From Coniochaeta sp. PMI_546 (taxonomy: Eukaryota; Ascomycota; Sordariomycetes; Coniochaetales; Coniochaetaceae), in the NCBI GenBank assembly GCA_021432605.1, contig MU271145.1, forward strand, positions 2,170,001 through 2,234,000: a stretch of DNA of 64,000 nt, given 5' to 3'. Positions within the stretch are counted from its first letter, which is position 1. Each line of letters opens with the position of its first letter. A program made the position numbers and the translations under genes. Shown piece by piece: positions 34,557 through 46,041 of the stretch. Under the pieces are notes generated by a model. That model saw only the letters and a list, made by a program, of their open reading frames with translations, made no database searches and was not told the DNA's origin.

Positions 34557-35833
34557 AGAGGAGCTCACGATGCAGAGTTGACGATGCAGTGAGCGTGGAG
34601 GAGGCTGTTGAAACGAGCCTGGCTTCCTGAGAAAGGAGTTCCCCCAGGGAAAGGGTTGATGCTGTGATTACATGACCCTTTCAAGAGAGCCTCGAAAACT
34701 GTGACCAGCTCTTATCGGTCTACAAACTGACCGCCTGCTCTCATTACCGGAGCCATGGCATGTCGAGGGACCACGGAACTGGTTGTTGTCAATGGCGAAA
34801 ATTGCTGTACGGTCGATGAGAGCGCCGGAACTACGAATGATGACTAGGGGATGTACGGCGTTGCGGGAGGAAATCCGGGGAGGCATGTGCTGCGGCGTTT
34901 GGCGTCACGAGATGCTATGATGTGCATTGGAAGACAATCACTCTTCTAGGACGGCGAAAAGGAGTTACGTTGCAGCCGTTGTCAATAAAGCATGGCGGAT
35001 TCGGGATTGACAACATCGCTTCTTTCATCCTGCCTTATTTCTGGACCCGAATGTAAATCTGGACCAAGCACACGTATATGCGAGAACAGACCTTTAATGA
35101 GAATGCAACTCTCTGTTATTTTCGCAGCAATCCTCACTCAGCTTGCAACCTCAATAGATGCGCTCTACGTCAACGGCATCAGCTTGCCCCCCGTCGACTC
35201 GGGTATCATTGGCCAGCGGGTGTGCGGCGTTCGAATCCATGTTCAACAAGGTCGGTAGTGCGGAGAAGGACCGGGGTAATTCTTGGTGCAGGGGCCCAAC
35301 TGGAGTAATTAACTCAATTGCGATGCCTTCGACGCCTGGACGGTTTGTTCTAAGATCAGCGGCAGGACTTGGGATGCCTAATGAACACTCCAGAAAAACT
35401 CGGCCTGATCTTCGAGAATTGCTCAGCCCTACTATGTACCCTTGGCCGGCTAGCGAGACATGTCGCACTACGGTACAGCGTTACACCGACGAAATCTTGG
35501 TGCGTCGGCCACATCAGCTCTTGCGGAAGATACGTACACGCACTTGTCTTGGACTAGAGCGCCCCAGCGCCAGCTCGTCTGGGCATAGTGACCCATCCCC
35601 CTATCAAAAACATGGGGTTCTTGATCGCTATTCGCTTCCCACCCCACCTCTGGCCATCCTTATCTCTCCTGCATCTCTCGACGATACCCTGCCTTCTGTA
35701 GTTGACACATTGATGATCTTGGACCTTTCTTGGACTACATTGTCCATGAGACCGCCGAGAAGGAAATTGAGAAACTAACTTGCGCTTCTCGGCTTAGCTC
35801 TCGCATTATGGCTGGTTGACGCAGCCTCTCTGA
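34557..35833. other. Interval of 1.3 kb with an ambiguous small coding locus
   Basis: The left part holds the NC2-alpha 3' UTR. From about 34990 to 35780 three overlapping frames are open (two on the plus strand, one on the reverse), and I could not decide which, if any, is translated. The best candidate is listed separately. Confidence 0.4.
35097..35258 (+). CDS. Possible small secreted peptide (very tentative)
   Basis: A 53-codon ORF starts MRMQLSVIFAAILTQLATSI. It has a basic n-region, a hydrophobic core and a plausible signal-peptidase site near SIDA, followed by LYVNGISLPPVDSG, and ends at 35258. No family was recognised. A second plus-strand frame (35158-35778, 206 codons from an ATG) overlaps it, and a reverse-strand frame is open over 35151-35468, so this may be chance, the first exon of a longer gene, or a decayed gene. 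Confidence 0.22.
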   Translation: MRMQLSVIFAAILTQLATSIDALYVNGISLPPVDSGIIGQRVCGVRIHVQQGR

Positions 35834-38322
35834 ATGGCATCCATTATGCCAGCCTACGGCCAACCGTCGGTGGGCAGCCTTCCTGATATCGATGAGGCTA
35901 CGGCTCCCTTCTCCTCACTTTTCGACAATAATTTCGATCGCGCGACTGTCGAGGCCACGGTACCGCTTGCGGATAGAGCTATCTTCGTGGCAGCAAATGG
36001 CCGCCGTTTTAAGTTTGAGAGTATCCCGGACGGGGCTGGTGGGCGCGGGGAGCAGAGAGAGGGTCATGGGAGCAGAGGCTCGCCGGTTCAAAATCCAGTA
36101 CCGACTTCACCAACGAGCCGGACGCGGGCAGTGCAAGTTGGCCAGGCAGCTCCAACGAGGGATCATCGAGCTCCAAGTAATGCCTCCGGCATCCGACGGC
36201 GTCCTGTGTCGGGTCTTAGCTCCGGCCTCCAGCATCATGCCTCGGGTCGAGGCGCACCCGAAGCCATGCCCTCGCCCGGATCTGCTGATCCACGCGACGC
36301 GGCCGAGGACCTGACTCCCATGATGGCGCAGCTCAACGTCCACCGCTTCAGTGCCACACCTTTCTTTGCCGACTCCGATGGCGGCGTTCTAGCTGCTGAG
36401 ACGCTCACGGATCTTGATCCAAGTCCGAGACTGCCTATCCCCCCTTCTCCTTCAATGCAGTCTGCCACAGCACAGTCACCCTCTGTGATGTATCATTTGC
36501 CGAACTACCAAGGGTCCTCATACACGTCACAACCTTACTTGGCGGGGAGATTTCCGAGCCAAAATCCTTTAATGACAACTGCTGTTGCCGTTGACCACAA
36601 CTACGGCTACGACTCGCCGCCGCCGCCAGATACTCAGTATCAGAGCGCCCGCCACCCATCTCTACCCTCACTTGTCGGGCCATCGAGCCCTGTACCTCTC
36701 TCCCCTTATACAAACGCTATGGCGATACCTCCTCCTGCCTCCTACCAACACATGGGTTACTTTCATCCATCATCTCAGCCACATCTTGGCGCCAACTTTG
36801 TCTCACCACCTCGAAACGCATCCTCACCGGCCATCTCATATCTAAGCGGTCTGCAACACGACGACGAAAGGAGGCGCAGCGAAGGCAACCCTTCCTATGG
36901 TCCTGTGAGCAGCCCAACTGCTCAAACGAATCGCCTCTACAATATTCCCATCGGCGAGAGCCATTACGATACCCAAACACCAGTGGTCGTCATCCCCGAA
37001 TCAAGGCCGCAGTCGAGGCCGCATCAAGGTTCTACATCCAGTAGGTCTGACGGAGCGAGTACCGGCAGGGACAATGTGCTTCCCGGCGAAGATGTACTGT
37101 TCGATGGGTAAGCCAACAGGAATCGATCTTGTCTCTGGTGGTTTCTAGATCTGACAACGTATACAGACCAGTGAAGATCGCCCAGAATCTTTCTAGTCCT
37201 TTCCTGGCAGCGACTCTCAAAGTGTTTCGCAATACACTGTCTCATGACCTGCGATTCCACTGGAAAGTAGGGTATGACTCGGAGACTTATTGGAGTGAGT
37301 TTCTTGAGCCGGAAAGCTTGCGTTCTTTTACACTACTGACTCGCCTACAGTGAAAGGATCCAACGCACAGCTCATCCCAGTCTACGCTTACGACCAGCGA
37401 TTCCCAAACGTCTTATACATACGCGATAACGACACGGACAGATGCAGCGGAGCAACCTCGCCGAACCCGGGCAGCGCGCGACCCGGGGGCTTCTACCAGT
37501 TCTCCCGCCTCCAAGAAGTATGCGACTTCCAAGCCAAGCTGACAGGCGAGAAGGTCGTCCTCGACATCTCGAGCGTGAGGCTCTTGCGGTTCAGGAAATC
37601 TAGCAGCCGGTCGAACGAGAGCTTCTCGAGTGTGCGGGTGCAGATCTGGCACGAGGAGGGAGCGGCGCGGAAGGGGTCCCAGTCCGACGGGGCGTCGTTC
37701 GTTACGGCCGGCACGGCCGTGTCGGGACCGCTTCGTGAGCGGCGGGTGCCCAATCTATCAAGGTTGATTGTGTTTCTGGGGAGGCTGGATGAGTATATCA
37801 CGGTTTTCGTAACGGACGATATCGAGGCCGTTCCGGACGGCCCAACCATGGTCAAGATTAGGCCTAGGAAAGGCGGCAAGCTGAAACGGAGTGTGTCTCG
37901 GTGGCCAGGTGTAAAGGGTGAGTTCACGCGTTGACACGTCCTGTGACACTGCCCCCGTCGGGGAGAGACGTGACTAACGCATACTTCTTCCAGGTCATCT
38001 AGAGACGAAGAAGGGACCGGAGCCTGCTGGCTTCAACATTGACGGCCAGAAGACTGATCCTGACATCATTTACTCCTTTGATCTATATGAGAGCTTCGAC
38101 ATAGAGTTCGAGAGCTCACCTAGTAAGTTCAAATACCTCCCACGACTCACAGCCTTGGAGAGTATAATTGACCCTTTGACTCTCGCAGGCCAGGATAACT
38201 TTGTCCGCAAATGGGACGAGGTCATCAAGGATCGACGGCTGCAGAGGATACAGCTGGACCAGATCGATGAAGGCATGAAGACGAAAACGTTCACGTCCAA
38301 GGATGCACGGGAGATATGGTGA
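35834..38322 (+). CDS. Conserved fungal protein of unknown function, five exons
   Basis: I do not recognise a named family. Five exons (35834-37107, 37167-37294, 37351-37917, 37994-38122, 38189-38322) keep frame at every junction, with GTAAGC, GTGAGT, GTGAGT and GTAAGT donors. Together they encode 743 residues. The first about 400 residues are Ser/Pro/Gln-rich and disordered, starting MASIMPAYGQPSVGSLPDID and including a (P)4DTQYQ stretch. The second half looks folded and conserved: LPGEDVLFDGPVKIAQNLSS, FLAATLKVFRNTLSHDLRFH, a block with YAYDQRFPNVLYIRD, and a beta-rich part (VVLDISSVRLLRFRKSSS, RLIVFLGRLDEYITVFVTDD). The C terminus is charged and helical (NFVRKWDEVIKDRRLQRIQL). No signal peptide or membrane segment was seen. 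Regular splicing and strong amino-acid structure make it a real gene. Confidence 0.8.
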
Positions 38323-38528
38323 TGTCGGAATGAACTGGGTTACGGTTGGCTGCGGATGTATTTACTTGTCTTGCGACATGTTAGGGATATGGGACGGATG
38401 GCGTGGCGTTTAGGAACCATGAGCGTTCACGAACTATACCAGGACATCTTTCATCTACTGTTTTTATGGATATAGCAGGGTTTACGGCCTGGAAGCAAAG
38501 AGAGGGGATATTCAGATGGAGACGAGAT

Positions 38529-39340
38529 AAGGTACCGAAATGAGGAACTGACTGTGCAAGAGACCCACTACCTAGACCACCCAGCTAGGTACCAGTACTC
38601 TTGACTTGACTGCGTGCCCAAAACTGGAAACAGGCCACGCGACAACGAGAATCCCCCAAGAAATACTACACGTGTACAGTACCCTTGGGTACGTACCACG
38701 GAGCACGATTCAAGAATGTTTGACATTCTTGGCAGAGTGGCTGAACTGCATGTACGAGTTTGTGCCTGATTCGTGCCTGTGCAATTGTGAATGAGTCGAA
38801 CATTCAATCCAGGTCCAAACCAAAGAGCTGCATCTGCGATTTCGGGTGCCCAAGGCAGAATTCTGGCGATTTGGCAGTCTACCTTTGGGGCGCTATCAGA
38901 ACGGAGAAATGCCTAATGACTGGAGTTCGGATGTTCCCACAACATGTGGCCTCGTGAGATATGCAGATCCCGGGAACATCCCATCATTGTTCAGCAGGTT
39001 CAGCTGAAAAATGAACAACCAATGATTCCCGTCTTGACCCAATCTAATAAGGGGCAGACAAACTCAATCTGCACATTCTCGAGATGGACGCCCGCTAACT
39101 GACACTCTGCACACCAAGGCTTGATGATATCGATTTCAGGGTGCCGAGATGCCGTGGTTCGACCTCTTGGCCTGCCCCCAGCTGGAGCGACCCCAGTAAC
39201 TACGTACCTAGAGGTTGCCCAGCACGGGGCATCCGATGACCCGAGCGAGGCATTGCTCCTCCTCTTTTGAAAATTATTATCGCTTCAATCTAATAAAGCC
39301 GCGAGACACAAGCCAAGCTAAGGTAGCAACCAAAGGTACC
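38529..39340. repeat. Cluster of AGGTACC-type motifs in permease promoter
   Basis: Copies are at 38529-38536 (AAGGTACC), 38586-38593 (TAGGTACC), 38688-38697 (palindrome GGTACGTACC) and 39333-39340 (AAGGTACC). It is the same motif type as in the 32.4-32.9 kb interval. Meaning unknown. Confidence 0.4.
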
Positions 39341-39823
39341 GTAAGGTCAGATAAAATAAGCTAAGGAACGCGGTTTAAATCGGCTCCCCTCTGACCCCAG
39401 GATTGCAGACGAGTGTCCAGGATATTGATGGTCTCAGTTCGATAGGTCTTTTTCCAGCGTTCATACCAAACTTCTCACGCCTACCTTAGTCTTCTTTGCT
39501 TGGCAGCTAAGGCAGGTCTCGTCATTATACCTTTTCACAGGCCCCCCTAGCGAGCCAAGAGATTTCCCCTCTTGGCCCTTGGGTTGGGAGCCTCGTGCCC
39601 GAACGGTCGTCGGTGTAGACCTAGACTGTAACTTTGTCAATTGCGCGCCATTCTTGGTCGGATGCCCGAGTTCCCTCTACCGCCTGTGAGGTCATAATCG
39701 AGGGCCGGTAACCGGCGTGGCTTGATTATTGTTCCAATATTCCAAGCCCGGGCTCGCTCATCCGGTGACCTCTGAGGCTCTAGTTGGCGGGCTGTGTCCA
39801 TTTGGGGCTTGCCTCAACACGCT

Positions 39824-39830
39824 CTATATA
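39824..39830 (+). promoter_or_regulatory. TATA-like element of permease gene
   Basis: CTATATA lies about 250 bp upstream of the MUP1-like start codon. Fungal initiation 30-70 bp downstream would place the transcript start near 39855-39900. Confidence 0.35.
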
Positions 39831-39862
39831 CTGCCGCGAGGCTGGCGCGCGGAAAGCCTACA

Positions 39863-39931
39863 ATGACCTCGACGAACGCGGCGCTATTACTTTTCCGAGA
39901 GAGAGAAATATCTTGTCTCTCTTCCGAGTAG
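39863..39931 (+). promoter_or_regulatory. Possible uORF in permease leader
   Basis: A 22-codon ORF, start MTSTNAALLLFREREISCLS, ends 150 nt before the permease start codon. It would be in the mRNA only if initiation is upstream of 39863. Confidence 0.35.
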
Positions 39932-40081
39932 CCTTCTGTCATTGCTCTGCTGTCGGATCAAAAGACTGAACCCTTTGCCTGGACGCATCGGTGTGCAACA
40001 ACACCAGACGGCGCACAACCGTCGCCGTTGTTCCACTGGATTTTCTTGCGCAACTATCAACATCATAGCAACATCGCAACC

Positions 40082-42214
40082 ATGTACGGAAGAGAGGAAC
40101 CCGAGATCTTCTCCCAACCCATCGGGCCGGCCAAGGACATCGAGCTGGCACCGCTGCCGGATGAGCAGCAGACGTATGGCACCCGTCAGACCTATGTTAC
40201 CGAACAGACTTATGCCACTGGCAATACCGGTCTGCAGACGGTCTATGTAGAGGACGACGATGTGTCCGAGCAATACCACACCTTCGTTTTCCCGGAGGAA
40301 CGAAAACTGGGCACCTGGTCTACGGCGTTCCTCATCATCAACCGCGTCATCGGGAACGGCATATACTCGACGCCGTCGACCATTATCCGCTACACGGATA
40401 GCGTTGGCGCCACGCTACTGTTCTGGGTTCTTGGAGGAGTCATGACATTCTGTGGTCTGTTTGTGTACCTCGAGTACGGCACCGCCCTGCCTCGATCAGG
40501 CGGCGAGAAGGTGTACCTGGAACGGGTGTACCAGCGCCCACGGTACCTTGCTACCTGTATCTTTGCCGTGCAATTCGTCCTTTTTGCCGTGTCGACGGCC
40601 AACTCGATAAGCTTCAGCAGTTACATACTGAAAGCCGCCACGGACGACGCCAAAAACGGCACTTGGCTCAACAGGGGCATCTCTGTCGCCGCAATAACTG
40701 GTAAGTAGAAGACATTATACCATAACATGAAATGACACGGTGGCTGTTACACCTCTCAGTGGCTGACCTCTTCTCAAGTGGTGTGCTTGATACATTCCCT
40801 CACGCCGCGTCTGGGTATATGGTTGAGTAACGGCCTCGGTGCCTTCAAGCTGGTGCTACTACTGCTAGTAGTGTGCACCGGCTTCGCAGCCCTAGCCGGC
40901 CGGACTGTGGCCCCGTCGCCGCACAACTTTTCGTCTTTCCGTGGCCCTGGATCTGCGCACACGTCAGAAGAGGACACGCCGGCGTCATCGACGGCGGGAT
41001 ATGCCCTCGCTCTGCTCCAGGTACTGTACTCGTATAGCGGCTGGGAGAATGCCAACTATGTAAGGACAAGTTGAAAGTTTGCCGGCGAGACCTGTAGGAC
41101 CAGGGCTAACCGGGTTGCTTGAAAGGTCCTAACAGAAGTCCGGGATGCTCCACGGACACTGCGTAAAGCCGCGCCGCTTGCTGCGGCAGCTATCACAGTG
41201 CTATATGTCCTGGCGAATATTGCCTATGTATGAACCACCGTCCTCAATTCTTGGTCAAGCCGAAGCCTGTGCTAACGATGAGCTAGTTTGCCGCCATGAC
41301 CAAGTTGGACCTTGCGAATGCGAATGTCACCGTGGCAGCCCAGTTTTTCAAGAATGTTTGGGGAGACAGCTCCTTTGTCACGCGTGCGCTTCCAATATTC
41401 ATCGCACTGTCAGCTCTGGGCAACGTTTTTGCGCAGTCTTTTGCCATGCCGCGAGGTTTGTTCTGACCGATAATACTCCCGTGCAAGTCGGCGTACATCG
41501 GACGGGGCAGCTAACATACGAGTGATAGTGAAGCAAGAACTCGCCAAGGAAGGGATACTGCCCTTCTCGAAGATCTGGGCTAGTGACTGGCCCAGGCAAG
41601 CTCCCACTGGAGCTATATTCCTCCACTGGCTCTTTACTGTCGCCTTCATCCTAGGATCGCAGACATCGGATGTCTACACTTTTGTGACCAACGTGTTCAT
41701 CTACAGTGGTAACTGGATCAAGCGTAAGTTAATAACCCCGAAATGCCTTCGGGTGTGTTCTGACGTGGATCTCCAGTGTTCCTCGGCATTGGCCTTCTGT
41801 ACCTCACCTGGACGCCCTCGGAGCGGTGGAAGGAACAGCGGACGACGTTCAAGAGCTTCCCCATCCTGACCATCTTCTGGATCATCTCGCTGCTCTATGT
41901 CATCGCAGCGCCATTCATACCAAACACGCTGCCACCGGCGGTTCCTTTCTATGTGGTGCCGACTCTGGCCACAAGTCTCTTGGCCATCGGAACCGTGTAC
42001 TGGCTACTGTGGGCCAAGATCCTGCCGCTTTTTGGATTCCACATCCAGCACGAGATCGAGCAGCTTCCGGACGGCAGTGAAAGGGTTAGATACATCGTAA
42101 GTTTGACCTGTGCTCTCCGTCATTGATCGGAAGACCCGGCCCTAACATTTCTCGCAGCGAGTGACACCCAAGCGAAAGAGGAATAAGAGGAGAGGGAGAC
42201 GGTATGCGTACTAG
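40082..42214 (+). CDS. Methionine permease, MUP1 family (APC superfamily)
   Basis: MUP1-type permeases import methionine at the plasma membrane and belong to the LAT branch of APC transporters. Seven exons (40082-40700, 40779-41059, 41126-41227, 41287-41455, 41529-41723, 41777-42096, 42158-42214) give 580 residues with all phases consistent. The start MYGREEPEIFSQPIGPAKDI opens an acidic cytosolic tail of about 75 residues, which in yeast is the endocytosis-control region. TM1 carries LIINRVIGNGIYSTPSTIIR, the substrate/Na-site-like unwound helix of this family, followed by GGVMTFCGLFVYLEYGTALP and SGGEKVYLERVYQRPRYLAT. About 12 hydrophobic segments are seen. The last exon is a short basic tail (KRKRNKRRGRRYAY). 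Substrate is inferred from family only. A TATA-like box and a possible uORF precede it. Confidence 0.9.
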
Positions 42215-42749
42215 GAGCGAATTTCCGTTGCTCCGATTGACGACGAGAGCCATGACTTTGATCTATATAGACGCAGTAATTCCAGATACATATCATAAAT
42301 CATTAATAATGCTAGACGAAGTGATAAATAGGAAGGACGTGTCTTCCGACATCGTGATATAATACAGTAGATATATCCTCGTGTAAAACAAGGCGGGGCG
42401 TGCCTTTGGCCATAAGTCTACTCTCAGCCCACATTATCTAAGCCAAGTAAAGTTAGCTTTCCCGGGCCCCCCGTTCCTTCAAGGAGGGAGCTTGCTCTGG
42501 ACAAATAAGGACAGCATACCACAGTACATTAGCTACAGGCGTCGTGAACTCGCTGCAATGTCCAAGGGCGTCAACTTTATTTGAGCCTCTGTTCCCGACG
42601 GCCATGCGACACTCGGAATTCTGCCAGATCTTTGATGTCGAAATTCAATGAGGCATCGCGCCTCAGAGACAACATCCCTTCCCGCCGTTTGCTATCCCGC
42701 CAGTCGCGTCCCTAACCCGCCCGCCAACACCGCAGCGCCATAGTGACCA
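42215..42749. other. Intergenic, 0.5 kb
   Basis: This is the permease 3' UTR and PIK1 promoter. No further feature was recognised. Confidence 0.5.
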
Positions 42750-45700
42750 ATGTCGTGGGAACTGCTGAAAAGGTTCTTCGAGAGCGACGTGTTCAACCAG
42801 GATCCTTTCCTCTCCGTCTCCTACCTCTCGTAAGACTGCCGTGACCAATCGCACATTCTAAGAGACGACACTGACAAGGTGGCCTCTTGACAGGCGGTAT
42901 GCGGATCACGTCGGCATTCACTATGTACTGTGCAACAAGCTTCGCCAGTTCCCCTACGAGGACATCGAGTTCTTCTTGCCGCAGCTATGCCACCTCATAA
43001 TAAGCGTCGACAATGAGTCTATGGCATTGGAGGAGTTTCTACTAGACCTGTGCGAGGAGTCCGTGACAGCAGCTCTTCTGGTTTGCCAGCCCCAGTTCCA
43101 TTCCCAGGGTCCCCTATTACTAATACATGAAACAGACCTTCTGGCTCTTCCAGACCTACTTACACGACCTCTCATCGAACCCTCAATCCAATGCCTTCAA
43201 GATTTGTCGACGGGTGTACAACAAGGTCCAGCATATCGTTTTTGGTATCTCCGACTCCGGCCGCCACGAGAAAATAAAGGAGAACGTTCTCCCTGTCACA
43301 CTTCTAGCGAGCTTCGTTTTAGCCAGCGTGGCATGTCCGATATTGCCTGCTTGGGCAGGGCCCCTGGCCGTGGCCCAGGCCAGGAAGCCGCGCCCAGCCG
43401 ATGCTCCCGACCTCGAGACGGCTACGACGGCAGTCAGCAATGCGAAGCCATCTCGAGCACACACCGTGAACTCCAGTAGCACGAAATCAAGGCGAGGCAG
43501 AGACAGCAATAGGGTTGCCAGCGCTCCAGGTCCGCAGAAGGGGGTTGATACTTCCAATAGGGGTCCACGCACGACCCATGGCTCGAGACCGGCGTCTTCC
43601 GGGTCTACACCTCGGTCCCCAGCGGAGCCGCCGAGACGGCCGTCACATCTTGAGAATATAGCTTTAGAAGCCAGGCTGAGCTCCGCTTCGCTGCCCTTGC
43701 CAGATCCCAGGTCCCCGAAGCTGGTTACTCGGCCGGCAACACCTGTCTCGGCCGGCATCAGGCCTTCGGAGCCGATGTCCATATCACGAAGACACTCGCA
43801 CCATATCAAGAGCTTATTTGGCCAAGCTGAGATGACTCCATTGCAGAAGTCGCGACTTCTGAGACAAAACTACTTCCGCTGCGAGACGGCCTTTCTGACC
43901 GCGCTGGAGAATATCTCGAATCGTCTGGTCATCGTGCCAAAGCCTGCCCGTCTAAGTGCTCTGCGCGCCGAGCTGGCTCTGATCGCGCAGGACCTGCCTG
44001 CAGAAGTGGATGTGCCGGTAATCTGCCCGCCTACCCTGGTGAACGGTTCGCCGTCGAAGAGTCGGCATCACCGCATCGTCCGCCTCAATCCGGCCGAGGC
44101 TACGGTCCTGAACAGCGCAGAGAAAGTTCCCTATTTGCTTATGGTGGAGATCCTACGTGATGATTTCACATTTGACCCCGAATCTCAAGAGAACTCGAGG
44201 TTGATAACCAATTTACTAGCGGAACAGGGGACGCGGAAGCGAATATTCGATCTATCCGAATCTCCAAGAATACCGACTATCACACGCACCCATGAACCTG
44301 TCATTGACAGCGTCTTTGAGCCAACCTCTGGAGACCTTGGCAGCTCGCCTATGCTTAGGGCCTCCGAGTATGACAAACCAGGCAGGAAGGTGCCATTGCC
44401 TGCTTATCCGCAGCGGGTGTCAAGCAGTACAACTACCGCGACGACGGCGGCGTCCGACAAGACCACACCCCGCAGCTCCGGAGGAGCCGAGACCTCACGG
44501 TCATCGAGTCCTACGCCCCCTATTAACGCCCCGCTCAGGAAGATGACCCTGCAAAACACACGCAACAACTCGGTCGACCAACCCGACTTTTCGGCACTGG
44601 CGACACATATGCGGACGGCCTCGCAAATGCTGGCACAGTTGGAGGCCACGAGCGGCAAACGACCCAGGACCGAAGTAGCGGCCATCAGAGCCAGGATCAT
44701 AGCAAGCATGCAGAGCCTAGAAGAGCAGAGCTTCGACCTCGACGACGGTCAAGGCCCCACCTTCGACATGATCATGGCTAAAGCCACGGTGGCCAATGAC
44801 GTAGCCAACGGCGGCGCCGCCGCCGCCACCACCGATCTGGACGAGGAGCTGGCAGACCCGGGCAACATCAACGCCAACGCCGGCGCGGCCCGCATGGAGA
44901 ACGACATCAAGACGGGCGGCCTGCAGCGCAAGGGCGACCGGGACGACCCGTCCGCGGCCGTCTTCGGCGAGGCCTGGGACGCCAAGAAGGAGCGCATCCG
45001 CAAGGCGAGCCCGTACGGGTGGATGAAGAACTGGGACCTCGTCTCGGTCATCGTCAAGACGGGCGCGGACCTGAGGCAGGAGGCGTTCGCGTGCCAGCTC
45101 ATCCAGGTGTGCCACCGGATCTGGGTCGACGCCGGCGTGCCGGTGTGGGTCAAGCTTATGCGCATCCTGGTGACGGGCGAGTCGTCCGGGCTGATCGAGA
45201 CGATCGCCAACGGCGTGTCGCTGCACTCGATCAAGAGGAGCCTGACGCTGAGCACCATCGAGAGCGGGCAGAACCCGCGGCGGCGCATCGCCACGCTGAA
45301 GGACCACTTTGTCAAGGTCTTTGGGCTGCCGGAGAGCGAGCCGTACCGCGCCGGCGTGGCGGCGTTCGGCCGGAGCCTGGCGGCGTACAGCATCATTTCG
45401 TACATATTGCAGCTCAAGGACCGGCATAACGGCAACGTGCTGATTGATAACGAGGGACACATCATCCATATCGACTTTGGGTTCATGCTGTCCAACTCGC
45501 CGGGGTCGGTCGGGTTTGAGGCGGCGCCGTTCAAGCTCACGCAGGAGTATGTCGATGTGCTTGGGGGGGTGGGATCGCCCGACTACGAGGAGTATAAGAA
45601 GTTGTGCAAGCAGGCTTTTCAAGGTAAGTTCGCCACTCTTGATGGTCATTATTCTAGCGTCGGGGAGTTTTGGCCTTGCTGACCGTGGTGTGACAGCTCT

Positions 45701-46041
45701 CCGGCGGTCGGCAGACAACATCGTCGACCTCGTTAGCATGATGGGCCGTGAGTCCAAAATGCCCTGCTTCGCGGCGGGCGTGGTGCAGACCACGAATGCT
45801 CTGCGGCAGCGGTTCCAGCTGCAGCTGAGCGCCGACGAGGCGGAGCAGTTTGTCGAGACGGATCTCATTGGCAAGTCGCTGGGAAGCTATTATACCAGAC
45901 TGTAAGTTTTTTCTTTCTCTTTCGTCTTTTTTGACCCGGCCGCTTGCTTGCGGTGTGTCTTTGCAGACGAAGAAGGCCGCTTGCTTACCAAGGCGCTACA
46001 GCTACGACACGTTTCAGTACAGGACGCAGGGTATATACTAG
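42750..46041 (+). CDS. PIK1: Phosphatidylinositol 4-kinase, PIK1 type
   Basis: PIK1 makes phosphatidylinositol 4-phosphate at the Golgi (and nucleus) and is needed for secretion. Five exons (42750-42829, 42894-43080, 43136-45623, 45697-45901, 46002-46041) give 999 residues. The start is MSWELLKRFFESDVFNQDPF. The N-terminal lipid-kinase-unique helical region ends around DLCEESVTAALL/TFWLFQTYLHDLSSNP. A Ser/Pro-rich linker includes RRHSHHIKSLFGQAEM and KSRLLRQNYFRCETAFLTAL. The kinase domain has VSVIVKTGADLRQEAFACQL (ATP lysine, about 730), LKDRHNGNVLI (catalytic loop, about 850) and HIDFGFML (metal site, about 867). The last intron is best ended at 46001, giving TRLYDTFQYRTQGIY, which matches the family C terminus. 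Two other AG sites upstream fit less well. The kinase part (44.8-45.6 kb) is notably GC-rich. Confidence 0.95.

Larger units (their letters stand above)
38323..40081. other. Intergenic, 1.8 kb: permease promoter
   Basis: No coding exon was found. It holds AGGTACC-type palindromes (listed separately), a TATA-like element and a short uORF close to the permease start. The length suggests a large regulated promoter. Confidence 0.5.

Noticed and set aside
35221-35236. GTTCGAATCC, resembling a tRNA B box
   Set aside because: The flanking bases do not form a T-arm stem and no acceptor or anticodon arms are found around it.
44717-45874. 385-codon open frame on the reverse strand opposite the PIK1 kinase domain
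   Set aside because: It mirrors a GC-rich, C-ending coding region. Such antisense frames stay open because of codon bias, and the sequence resembles no protein family.
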